Source: Bacteroidia bacterium (GTDB lineage: Bacteria; Bacteroidota; Bacteroidia; Bacteroidales; Azobacteroidaceae). From it: a stretch of 5,626 bases of DNA. This document shows positions 1 to 5,522 of this stretch, piece after piece. A program made the position numbers and the translations under genes. The DNA is taken from the NCBI GenBank assembly GCA_025999935.1, contig BNXY01000096.1:1-5626 (forward strand). Direction: 5' to 3'. The stretch's first letter is position 1. The number at the start of each line of letters is the position of its first letter. The notes beneath the pieces were generated by a model. It did no database searches. It worked only from the letters and a program-made list of their open reading frames with translations, and was not told where the DNA came from.

Positions 1-1472
1 TCCAAAAGGCATCTGACATTCAGAAAATGAACCGGCTCGCCGCCCAATATGGGGAATTGCTTGGTCACGTTCCCGTCCGGAGCGATACTTACCAAACCTG
101 CATTACCAATATTGCCGATTAATATATTATTTGCGCTGTCTCTGAGTATGGCGTAAATGGAATTTTCTTCCTCCAAGCTATAAATCAGAGAGAATTTTTT
201 GCTTTGTAAATCAAACCGGTAAAGCGTTCCGACATTGGTTCCGCAAAGAATACTGTTTCCATCGATGTACAGTGATTTAAGGATATTTTGTCCATAATTT
301 TCTTTGGTTAGTTTATGTTGTTTGAAAGTTTTCTTTTGAATATCGAATGCCAACAATCCACCCCCTTCCGTGGCGATGTAGATGGTCTGTTCTATCTGCA
401 CCATTGGCCCGATGATTCCCAGCAGCGACCCGCTTTCCAAGCTGGGATTGTAGTATTCAAACTCCCGTTCATAAGGATTAAAATAGTCAATTCCTCCGGC
501 GTAGCTGCCCACCCAAAGTGTCTGATTGCGGTCGAAAAGAATGGAGAAGATCGAAAAATGGGACAAATCACCCATCCTCGAATCATAGCTTTTGTATTGG
601 ATGATCTCTTGGGTAGCGGGTTTAATCACGTTTAAACCATTGAATGTTCCAATTAAGATTTCGCCTTTCGGAGATTCTTTGATACAGCGGATATAGTTGT
701 TTGTTAATCCGTTGGATTCATTGTATTCCACAAAATCCGTTTCGCCGTTTTTCCGCAGCTTCAGACCGTCTCCATTGGTTCCAATCCAGAGATTATTGTG
801 AGAATCGATGAAAATATCCCGAATATCATTGGCATTTATCTTGTTGTGTTTGTTCGGGTTTGTTTTGGAAAGAATATAGTTGTTATTTTCCGGATTCAAG
901 GTAATTAAACCCAATAATTTTGTTCCGACCAAGAGTGTTTTTTCATCCACGAGGTAAATCGAATTAATGGGATTATTCGTAAATAAACCATCGGGATTAA
1001 AGATTTGAAAATCATCTGTTTCCGGATTATAACGGACTAATCCGTTATAGGTGCCTACCCACAAATGCTTGTTTTTGTCAAACCATACAGCCGAAATATT
1101 GTTGTTTGGGATAGAATGGGCCTGTTCCGGATTATGCAGATAGCGCGTAAACCGATTGGTGGAAAGGTCTAACTTATTGAGTCCGTTGTTTGTACCCACC
1201 CAAAGATTGTTTTCACTATCTTCGGTAATACATAAAATATGGTTATCGCTGATGCCCGATTCGGTCAGAAAAACCTGAAAGCCGTATCCGTTAAATTTAT
1301 TCAAGCCATAGCGCGTACCAAACCAGATATAACCCTGACTATCCTGATGAGAGCACAATACGGAAGTCTGCGACAATCCGTCTTTTAACGACAAATTGGA
1401 AAAATAATAGGATTCATCGCCCAGCAGCGAGAAGCTAATAAACAGAAACAAGATAATCAGACAATTCCGCAT
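1..1472 (-). CDS. Two-component-type beta-propeller sensor, N-terminal part (partial)
   Basis: The frame is open from an ATG at 1472 to the left edge: 490 codons plus two bases with no stop, so the gene continues outside the window. Residues 1-18 look like a Sec signal peptide (MRNCLIILFLFISFSLLG), placing the rest in the periplasm. The mature start NLSLKDGLSQ is the usual opening of Bacteroidetes ligand-binding sensor propellers. Reg_prop-type blade motifs recur every 40-48 residues, near residues 49 (IWFGTRYGLNKF), 90, 137 (LWVGTYNGLVRY), 180, 228, 272, 319, 364, 408 and 450, so ten blades are visible. Hybrid two-component system (HTCS) proteins of this type usually have about 14 blades, then a Y_Y_Y domain, a membrane helix, a histidine kinase, a receiver and an AraC-type domain. 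None of these is in the window, so a sensor histidine kinase or a diguanylate-cyclase-type relative cannot be excluded. Its promoter is at 1497-1528, and it is divergent from the GHL10 gene. Confidence 0.88.
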   Translation of the reverse strand, partial: MRNCLIILFLFISFSLLGDESYYFSNLSLKDGLSQTSVLCSHQDSQGYIWFGTRYGLNKFNGYGFQVFLTESGISDNHILCITEDSENNLWVGTNNGLNKLDLSTNRFTRYLHNPEQAHSIPNNNISAVWFDKNKHLWVGTYNGLVRYNPETDDFQIFNPDGLFTNNPINSIYLVDEKTLLVGTKLLGLITLNPENNNYILSKTNPNKHNKINANDIRDIFIDSHNNLWIGTNGDGLKLRKNGETDFVEYNESNGLTNNYIRCIKESPKGEILIGTFNGLNVIKPATQEIIQYKSYDSRMGDLSHFSIFSILFDRNQTLWVGSYAGGIDYFNPYEREFEYYNPSLESGSLLGIIGPMVQIEQTIYIATEGGGLLAFDIQKKTFKQHKLTKENYGQNILKSLYIDGNSILCGTNVGTLYRFDLQSKKFSLIYSLEEENSIYAILRDSANNILIGNIGNAGLVSIAPDGNVTKQFPILGGEPVHFLNVRCLL

Positions 1473-1496
1473 CGTGAAAAAAGTTCTATTTGTTTG

Positions 1497-1528
1497 CAAA
1501 TGTAGTGTTTTGCAAGAAGATTCGCAAA
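1497..1528 (-). promoter_or_regulatory. Bacteroidetes-type promoter for the propeller sensor gene
   Basis: Read on the minus strand, a -33 box TTTG (1528-1525) is followed after exactly 20 bases by a -7 box TACATTTG (1504-1497). This matches the Bacteroidetes primary sigma consensus TTTG / TAnnTTTG. The expected transcription start near 1490 would give a leader of about 18 nt before the ATG at 1472, with no Shine-Dalgarno sequence. The match is by eye. Confidence 0.65.
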
Positions 1529-1578
1529 TAAAACTTGCTTTTACTTTATAAAGCATAGGAGTTACACTTATCTTGTAA

Positions 1579-1725
1579 GCGCCGACAGATGTCATTGACA
1601 TTTATCATACCCGTTTCCAAATGGAATTTGGTTTTCGCGATGCCAAACAATTCGCCGGACTGGAACATTCGCAGGCAAGGTCTGTAAATAAAAATGAAAA
1701 AATAAATTCATTTTATTTGTTTTAA
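1579..1725 (+). pseudogene. C-terminal remnant of an IS4-type DDE transposase
   Basis: Translating from 1579, after an in-frame stop at 1576-1578, gives a short reading that contains YHTRFQMEFGFRDAK (1603-1647) and then QFAGLEHSQARSVNK (1648-1692). The spacing Y-x2-R-x3-E-x6-K is exactly the YREK signature of IS4-family transposases, whose Glu is the third acidic catalytic residue. 'FRDAKQF.GL..CQAR' is familiar from Bacteroidetes IS transposases. After about 1692 the likeness fades into AT-rich sequence, and the frame stops at 1723-1725. The upstream frame reading YTYLVSAD (1563-1586) could be the preceding strand, separated by a one-base frameshift near 1587. The DDE aspartates, start codon and terminal repeats are absent, so this cannot be active. 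Recognition is from memory of the family, not a search. Confidence 0.72.
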
Positions 1726-1747
1726 TTTTGAAATTTGAATACTTTTG
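1716..1747 (+). promoter_or_regulatory. Bacteroidetes-type promoter for the GHL10 gene
   Basis: A TTTG -33 box (1716-1719) lies exactly 20 bases before TACTTTTG (1740-1747), which fits TAnnTTTG. Transcription should start near 1752-1754, leaving a very short leader of about 8-10 nt before the first ATG at 1762. The -33 box lies inside the degenerate tail of the transposase remnant. No operator repeat is evident beside it. Confidence 0.65.
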
Positions 1748-1761
1748 TGTTTTAATAACAA

Positions 1762-3282
1762 ATGATGATGAAAAAAATTATTTTATTGCTGATTATAAGT
1801 ATCTTATCTTTTTCTTCCTTTGCTCAAACCGCTCCCAAACGGGAATTTCGGGGCGCTTGGATTCATGTTATTGGTCAAAGCCAATATAAAAATATGAATC
1901 CCGGCGAGATGAAGCAATATTTTGTCAATATGCTCGACCGGTTACAGTCTTATAACATCAACGCGATTGTATTTCAGGTGCGACCCGCTGCCGATGCTTT
2001 TTATTATTCCGAAATAGAACCTTGGAGCCGGTATCTGACCGGTGTGCAGGGCCAAGCTCCGGTTGGCAATTTCGACCCCATGGCGTTTGTCTTGGAAGAA
2101 GCGCACAAACGGAACATGGAATTTCATGCATGGCTGAATCCGTATCGGGTAACGGCTTCGGAAAGTGATGTTTTAAGCGGCACACACCTGTATTACCAGC
2201 ATCCGGAACGCTTTATCAAATATGGCAAACAGATTTTTTTCGACCCGGGTTTGCCCGAAAACCGGGATTTTATCTGTAAAGTAGTAAAAGATATTGTGCG
2301 CCGTTACGATGTGGACGCCATTCACATGGACGACTATTTCTATCCTTATCCCATTGCCGGAGAACTGTTTCACGATGAGGCGAGTTTCAATAAATACGCT
2401 TCTGCACAAGGATTTCGTTCGAGCCAAACCGGCGATTGGCGACGAAACAATGTGAATCTGCTGATTGAGCAGATTAAGCAGTCCATTTTGGTAACGAAAC
2501 CCTGGGTACGATTCGGTGTCAGTCCGTTTGGTATTTACCGCAACAAAAAAAATACGCCGGACGGTTCGGGTAGCGATACCAACGGTTTGCAGAATTACGA
2601 CGACTTGTATGCCGACATCCTCTTTTGGGCTAAAAAAGGCTGGATAGATTATTGCGTTCCGCAAATTTATTGGGAAATCGGGCATAAATCGGCCGATTAT
2701 GAAACTTTAATCCATTGGTGGAGTAAAAATAAATTCAACCGGCCGCTTTACATCGGACAAGATGTGGCGCGAAGCATGAAAACGCCCGATTTGAAACACC
2801 CTGAAAAAAACCAGTTACCCCGTAAAATGCAATTGGTTCGAACACTTCGCGAAGTGGATGGAAACGTTTGGTGGCCGGCTTACGAATTAATCAAAAATAA
2901 TACCGGTGTGGCCGACAGCTTGCAAAACAATTATCAGGCTTATCCGGCGCTGATTCCCGCTTACACCCATCTGCACAAGAAGGCGCCCAAAGATGTCAAA
3001 TCCCTAAAAGCCGAGTGGACACCCTCCGGCTATTTGCTGCATTGGCAACGGAATGGCGACCCGCAAAATCCGGAAAAGGCGCAATATTATGTTATTTATC
3101 GTTTCAAAGACAAAGAGAAAACCAATTTGGACGACCCATCCAAAATCATTCTGATTACAAAGGAAACCGCGTATCTCCTGCCTTATGACAAAGGGAAAGA
3201 TAAATACAAATACGTAGTCACTTCGGTTGATCGCTTTCACAATGAAACGAAAAAAGGTAAATCGAAGAAGGTAAAATTATAG
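1762..3282 (+). CDS. Exported GHL10 (DUF187) family glycosidase-like protein with C-terminal Fn3-like domain
   Basis: This 506-residue protein begins with a signal peptide (residues 1-21, two lysines, a hydrophobic core, probable cleavage SFA|Q). The FRGAWI motif at 29-34 opens the GHL10 TIM-barrel domain (PF02638), which runs to about residue 345. Conserved strand motifs follow in order: NAIVFQVRPAADAFYYS (67-83), FHAWLNPYR (121-129), DAIHMDDYFYP (185-195), RFGVSPFGIYRN (250-261), DYCVPQIYWE (296-305) and LYIGQDVARS (329-338). D190/D191 and E305 are candidate active-site acids by position, which is inference. From about 411 to the end a beta-rich segment (YYVIYRF, KYKYVVTSVD) looks like a fibronectin-III domain and ends in a lysine-rich tail. 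The family includes E. coli DigH (YddW), a glycosidase for peptide-free peptidoglycan strands, so cell-wall or polysaccharide cleavage outside the cytoplasm is plausible but unproven. Three tandem ATGs (1762, 1765, 1768) leave the exact start open; the third gives MKKIILLL. Confidence 0.92.
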   Translation: MMMKKIILLLIISILSFSSFAQTAPKREFRGAWIHVIGQSQYKNMNPGEMKQYFVNMLDRLQSYNINAIVFQVRPAADAFYYSEIEPWSRYLTGVQGQAPVGNFDPMAFVLEEAHKRNMEFHAWLNPYRVTASESDVLSGTHLYYQHPERFIKYGKQIFFDPGLPENRDFICKVVKDIVRRYDVDAIHMDDYFYPYPIAGELFHDEASFNKYASAQGFRSSQTGDWRRNNVNLLIEQIKQSILVTKPWVRFGVSPFGIYRNKKNTPDGSGSDTNGLQNYDDLYADILFWAKKGWIDYCVPQIYWEIGHKSADYETLIHWWSKNKFNRPLYIGQDVARSMKTPDLKHPEKNQLPRKMQLVRTLREVDGNVWWPAYELIKNNTGVADSLQNNYQAYPALIPAYTHLHKKAPKDVKSLKAEWTPSGYLLHWQRNGDPQNPEKAQYYVIYRFKDKEKTNLDDPSKIILITKETAYLLPYDKGKDKYKYVVTSVDRFHNETKKGKSKKVKL

Positions 3283-3337
3283 TCGGATCAAAACATTTTT
3301 TCAATAACATAGTCGAACAAGGATGTATTTTCCCTAA

Positions 3338-3370
3338 ATATTTTTGCTTTAACAAATATGTTCTTTTTTT
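3338..3370 (+). terminator. Weak possible intrinsic terminator after the GHL10 gene
   Basis: ATATTT (3338-3343) can pair with AAATAT (3354-3359), with a TT/AA pair further in, and a T-run follows at 3364-3370 after a GTTC spacer. It lies 56 bases past the stop in the convergent spacer. The stem is entirely A/T, so it is thermodynamically weak. The rest of 3283-3389 shows no gene and no clear terminator for the convergent methyltransferase gene. Confidence 0.3.
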
Positions 3371-3389
3371 CACGCAACCTGCGGCACAA

Positions 3390-4718
3390 TTATTTCATCC
3401 GAATCCGCCATTCCTGCGGATACAGATTATTGGCCCGTGTTCCGATATTTTTGATAAATCCCAAAGGATGATTTTGGTATTTGACTAAAATATATCCTTT
3501 CGGAAGATTGGACGGAATATTTTGCAGGGCTTCTTTCCGTAAATAATTCAAAGCCGTTTCTTTGTCCAACTCCCAATCAGGGAAAGCATTTTCGGACAAT
3601 ACATTCGACATAGCCAAAGCATGTGCCGGAACCAAGTCTCTGCCTTTCATTTCACCTAAAGCAACGCCGGCGGATACTATTTTCAAGGCATTTTTCAACA
3701 ATTGATAATCTTTATAATGGATGGATGGAATGGCAAAAAAAGCGTTATTTTCCGAAAGGTAAGTGAAATCGACGGGAGAAGAAAGCCATGTTTTTAATTC
3801 CTGCGGCAGTGTCAAGCCCTCATTGCGACCATCCCGCTTTTTTTCATTTCGTGTTAATTTTGTTAAATTCGTTGCTGAATTGACGATTTTTCTAATTCCT
3901 GCCATAAAAAAACCTTCGCCTTTGGTCTTGTGCGGCATAAAGCGATGCGGTTCTTCTAATTTTTCCGCGCCCAATTCCCGACAAATCCAGTCGATATTCT
4001 CTTCATTTTCTTCCTTGTTGTAAGTACAAGTACTGTAAATCAAAATGCCGCTCGGCTTCAATACCGGCCATATATCCGCCACAATTCGGCGTTGGCGTTC
4101 AGCGCAAAGCCGGACATGATTGACCGACCATTCCGAAACGGCAGCTGGGTCTTTCCGGAACATGCCTTCGCCGGAACAGGGTACATCCGAAACAATCACA
4201 TCGAAAAATCCGGTTAGCCGGCCGATGTCCGAAGGATCGTTGTTTGTAACAAAAGTGTTGGGATTGCCCCATTTAATCAGATTTTCAGCTAAAATATGGG
4301 CGCGGGAACGAATCACTTCATTGGCAACCAACAGACTTCCTTCCGGCAAGACAGAAGACAGTTGCGTGGATTTTCCTCCGGGCGCGGCGCACAAATCCAA
4401 AACTTTGACCGGTTCGTGGATGTATTTTTGAATGAAATATTCCAAAAACATGGAAGAGGCTTCCTGAACGTAATAGCAACCGGCATGGAAAAGCGGGTCA
4501 AGGGTAAAGGAAGGACGGACATTTAAATAATAAGCATTGGATGCCCATAGTACCGGTTGAGTGTCTCGAATTCGTCCAACATGATGTTCGCCGTCCGTTT
4601 TCCATGGATTCAAACGGATGCTTGTTGGGCTTTCTTCGTTCAACGCCTGTTCAAATTCCGGCCATTCGTCACCGATAATCGCTTTTGTTCGAGAAATAAA
4701 TGCTTCAGGTAATTGCAT
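3390..4718 (-). CDS. rsmF: RsmF-like 16S rRNA (cytosine-C5) methyltransferase, NOL1/NOP2/Sun family
   Basis: This 442-residue cytoplasmic protein transfers a methyl group from S-adenosylmethionine to C5 of a cytidine in RNA. Residues 1-80 form the N-terminal RNA-binding part (SIRLNPWK at 33-40). The SAM-binding motif I, VLDLCAAPGGK, is at 106-116, with acidic E134 downstream. DVPCSGEGMFRKD (178-190) is motif IV with the release cysteine C181. STCTY (229-233) is motif VI with the nucleophile C231. Both catalytic cysteines of the family are present. YKDYQLLK and GVALGEMKGRD (351-361), then KGYILVKYQNHPLGFIKN, match the C-terminal PUA-like region of RsmF/YebU proteins, which distinguishes it from RsmB. 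E. coli RsmF makes m5C1407 in 16S rRNA; the same target here is inferred from family membership. Length is close to the E. coli protein (479). It is divergent from the RsmI-like gene, with 63 bp between starts, and convergent with the GHL10 gene. Confidence 0.9.
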   Translation of the reverse strand: MQLPEAFISRTKAIIGDEWPEFEQALNEESPTSIRLNPWKTDGEHHVGRIRDTQPVLWASNAYYLNVRPSFTLDPLFHAGCYYVQEASSMFLEYFIQKYIHEPVKVLDLCAAPGGKSTQLSSVLPEGSLLVANEVIRSRAHILAENLIKWGNPNTFVTNNDPSDIGRLTGFFDVIVSDVPCSGEGMFRKDPAAVSEWSVNHVRLCAERQRRIVADIWPVLKPSGILIYSTCTYNKEENEENIDWICRELGAEKLEEPHRFMPHKTKGEGFFMAGIRKIVNSATNLTKLTRNEKKRDGRNEGLTLPQELKTWLSSPVDFTYLSENNAFFAIPSIHYKDYQLLKNALKIVSAGVALGEMKGRDLVPAHALAMSNVLSENAFPDWELDKETALNYLRKEALQNIPSNLPKGYILVKYQNHPLGFIKNIGTRANNLYPQEWRIRMK

Positions 4719-4733
4719 GTTTTTTTTATTTTA

Positions 4734-4755
4734 CACAAATATTTGCACAAATATA
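4734..4755. repeat. Perfect palindrome and tandem 12-bp repeat in the divergent promoter region
   Basis: CAAATATTTG at 4736-4745 is a perfect 10-bp palindrome. It is embedded in two adjacent 12-bp units, CACAAATATTTG (4734-4745) and CACAAATATATG (4746-4757, of which the region to 4755 is the strongest match). The second unit carries a minus-strand TATATTTG (4755-4748) that could be the -7 box of the RsmF-like gene, giving a leader of about 23 nt. No good -33 TTTG sits 20 bases upstream of it. The repeat may be a regulator site or simply overlapping promoter elements. Confidence 0.4.
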
Positions 4756-4757
4756 TG

Positions 4758-4765
4758 TATTTTTG
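4758..4765 (+). promoter_or_regulatory. Candidate -7 box (TATTTTTG) for the RsmI-like gene
   Basis: TATTTTTG fits the Bacteroidetes TAnnTTTG consensus and would start transcription near 4771, about 11 nt before the ATG at 4782. The nearest upstream TTTG (4742-4745) is only 12 bases away, so the -33 box is poor and the call is tentative. If correct, the in-frame upstream ATG at 4713 lies outside the transcript. Confidence 0.45.
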
Positions 4766-4781
4766 TGGAAAATACACCATC

Positions 4782-5486
4782 ATGTCAGCAAGTCTTTTTT
4801 TAATTCCGGTTACTTTGGGCGAAACAGCTATTCCGAAAGTGCTTCCGCCCTATAATAAAGCGGTTATTTTATCGCTCGGGCATTTCATCGTCGAAAATGA
4901 GCGGACGGCTCGCCGTTTTCTGAAACAAACAGAGCCGGACATCGACATTGATGTTTTGACTTTTTATACTTTGAACAAACATACCTCGAAAGAGGAATTG
5001 TCGGGCTTTCTAAAACCTATTGCAGACGGTCATTCCGTGGGAATTATCTCCGAGGCGGGCTGCCCTGCTATTGCCGATCCCGGCGCGGATATTGTAGCCA
5101 TCGCACAACAAAAAAACATTCGGGTAATCCCCTTGGTTGGCCCTTCTTCTATTTTATTGGCGTTGATGGCTTCGGGGTTCAACGGACAAAGTTTTGCTTT
5201 TCAAGGTTATTTACCTATCGACAACGACCAAAGAATCAAGACTTTGAAAAACTTGGAACTGCGTGTTTATTCGGAAAATCAAACCCAATTGTTTATCGAA
5301 ACGCCTTATCGCAACGGTAAATTGGTCGAAGACATTCTGAAAACTTGTAAACCGGCAACCAAACTCTGCATCGCCGCCGATATTACGCTGGAAAGTGAAT
5401 TTATAAAAACCAAAAGCATCATGGAGTGGAAAAAACAGATTCCGGAACTTTCAAAACGTCCCTGCATTTTTGCCTTGTATAAATGA
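4782..5486 (+). CDS. RsmI-like SAM-dependent methyltransferase (tetrapyrrole methylase fold)
   Basis: This 234-residue cytoplasmic protein has the RsmI branch of the tetrapyrrole-methylase fold. It opens with SASLFLIPVTLGE (2-14), where canonical RsmI has a 'VATPIGNL' type of strand. HFIVENERTARRFLK (34-48) resembles the family's 'AEDTR' region. GIISEAGCPAIADPGADIV (87-105) corresponds to the SDAGTP..SDPG substrate/SAM loop. VIPLVGPSSILLALMASGF (115-133) and LFIETPYRN (170-178) follow in the expected order. E. coli RsmI (286 residues) 2'-O-methylates C1402 of 16S rRNA. This protein is shorter, and its key motifs differ (SEAGCP for SDAGTP, IETPYR for YESPHR). It matches a Bacteroidetes group usually labelled only 'SAM-dependent methyltransferase', so its exact substrate is uncertain. 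The frame is open back to an ATG at 4713, but those 23 extra residues read through the promoter region and are not family-like, so I place the start at 4782. Confidence 0.88.
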   Translation: MSASLFLIPVTLGETAIPKVLPPYNKAVILSLGHFIVENERTARRFLKQTEPDIDIDVLTFYTLNKHTSKEELSGFLKPIADGHSVGIISEAGCPAIADPGADIVAIAQQKNIRVIPLVGPSSILLALMASGFNGQSFAFQGYLPIDNDQRIKTLKNLELRVYSENQTQLFIETPYRNGKLVEDILKTCKPATKLCIAADITLESEFIKTKSIMEWKKQIPELSKRPCIFALYK

Positions 5487-5522
5487 TTATAAGGCAATTC
5501 AAAAGTTTATGGACAATTGCCT
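5470..5522. repeat. Overlapping inverted repeats at the convergent gene junction
   Basis: TTGCCTTGTA (5470-5479) pairs with TATAAGGCAA (5488-5497) as a 10-bp stem with one G-U pair and an 8-nt loop. The same middle segment, AGGCAATT (5492-5499), also pairs perfectly with AATTGCCT (5515-5522) around a 15-nt loop. The two hairpins are mutually exclusive. They cover the stops of both the RsmI-like gene and ribonuclease HII, which suggests bidirectional termination or mRNA end protection. Neither strand has a clear T-run after either stem, so a standard intrinsic terminator is not shown. Confidence 0.45.

Noticed and set aside
315..635. Plus-strand 106-codon open frame opposite the propeller sensor gene
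   Set aside because: It is antisense to a clear Reg_prop coding frame, has no recognisable family features and no promoter, so it is a shadow frame.
1537..1554. Small inverted repeat GCTTT / AAAGC upstream of the sensor promoter
   Set aside because: Only five A/T-rich pairs around an 8-nt loop, which is expected by chance in such sequence.
1579..1725. The short open frame as a real small protein gene
   Set aside because: It has no credible start codon or promoter of its own, and its content matches the interior and C-terminal part of a much larger transposase.
2173..2685. Minus-strand 170-codon open frame inside the GHL10 gene
   Set aside because: The plus-strand frame has conserved GHL10 motifs throughout this stretch. 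The antisense frame shows no family-like motifs and is a coding shadow.
3402..3420. Hairpin ATCCGC / GCGGAT as a terminator
   Set aside because: It lies within the last codons of the RsmF-like gene, before the stop, and no T-run follows on the minus strand. The pairing probably reflects codon content.
3763..4526. Several plus-strand open frames (76-103 codons) over the RsmF-like gene
   Set aside because: They lie opposite the SAM-binding and catalytic motifs of the methyltransferase and have no family-like content.
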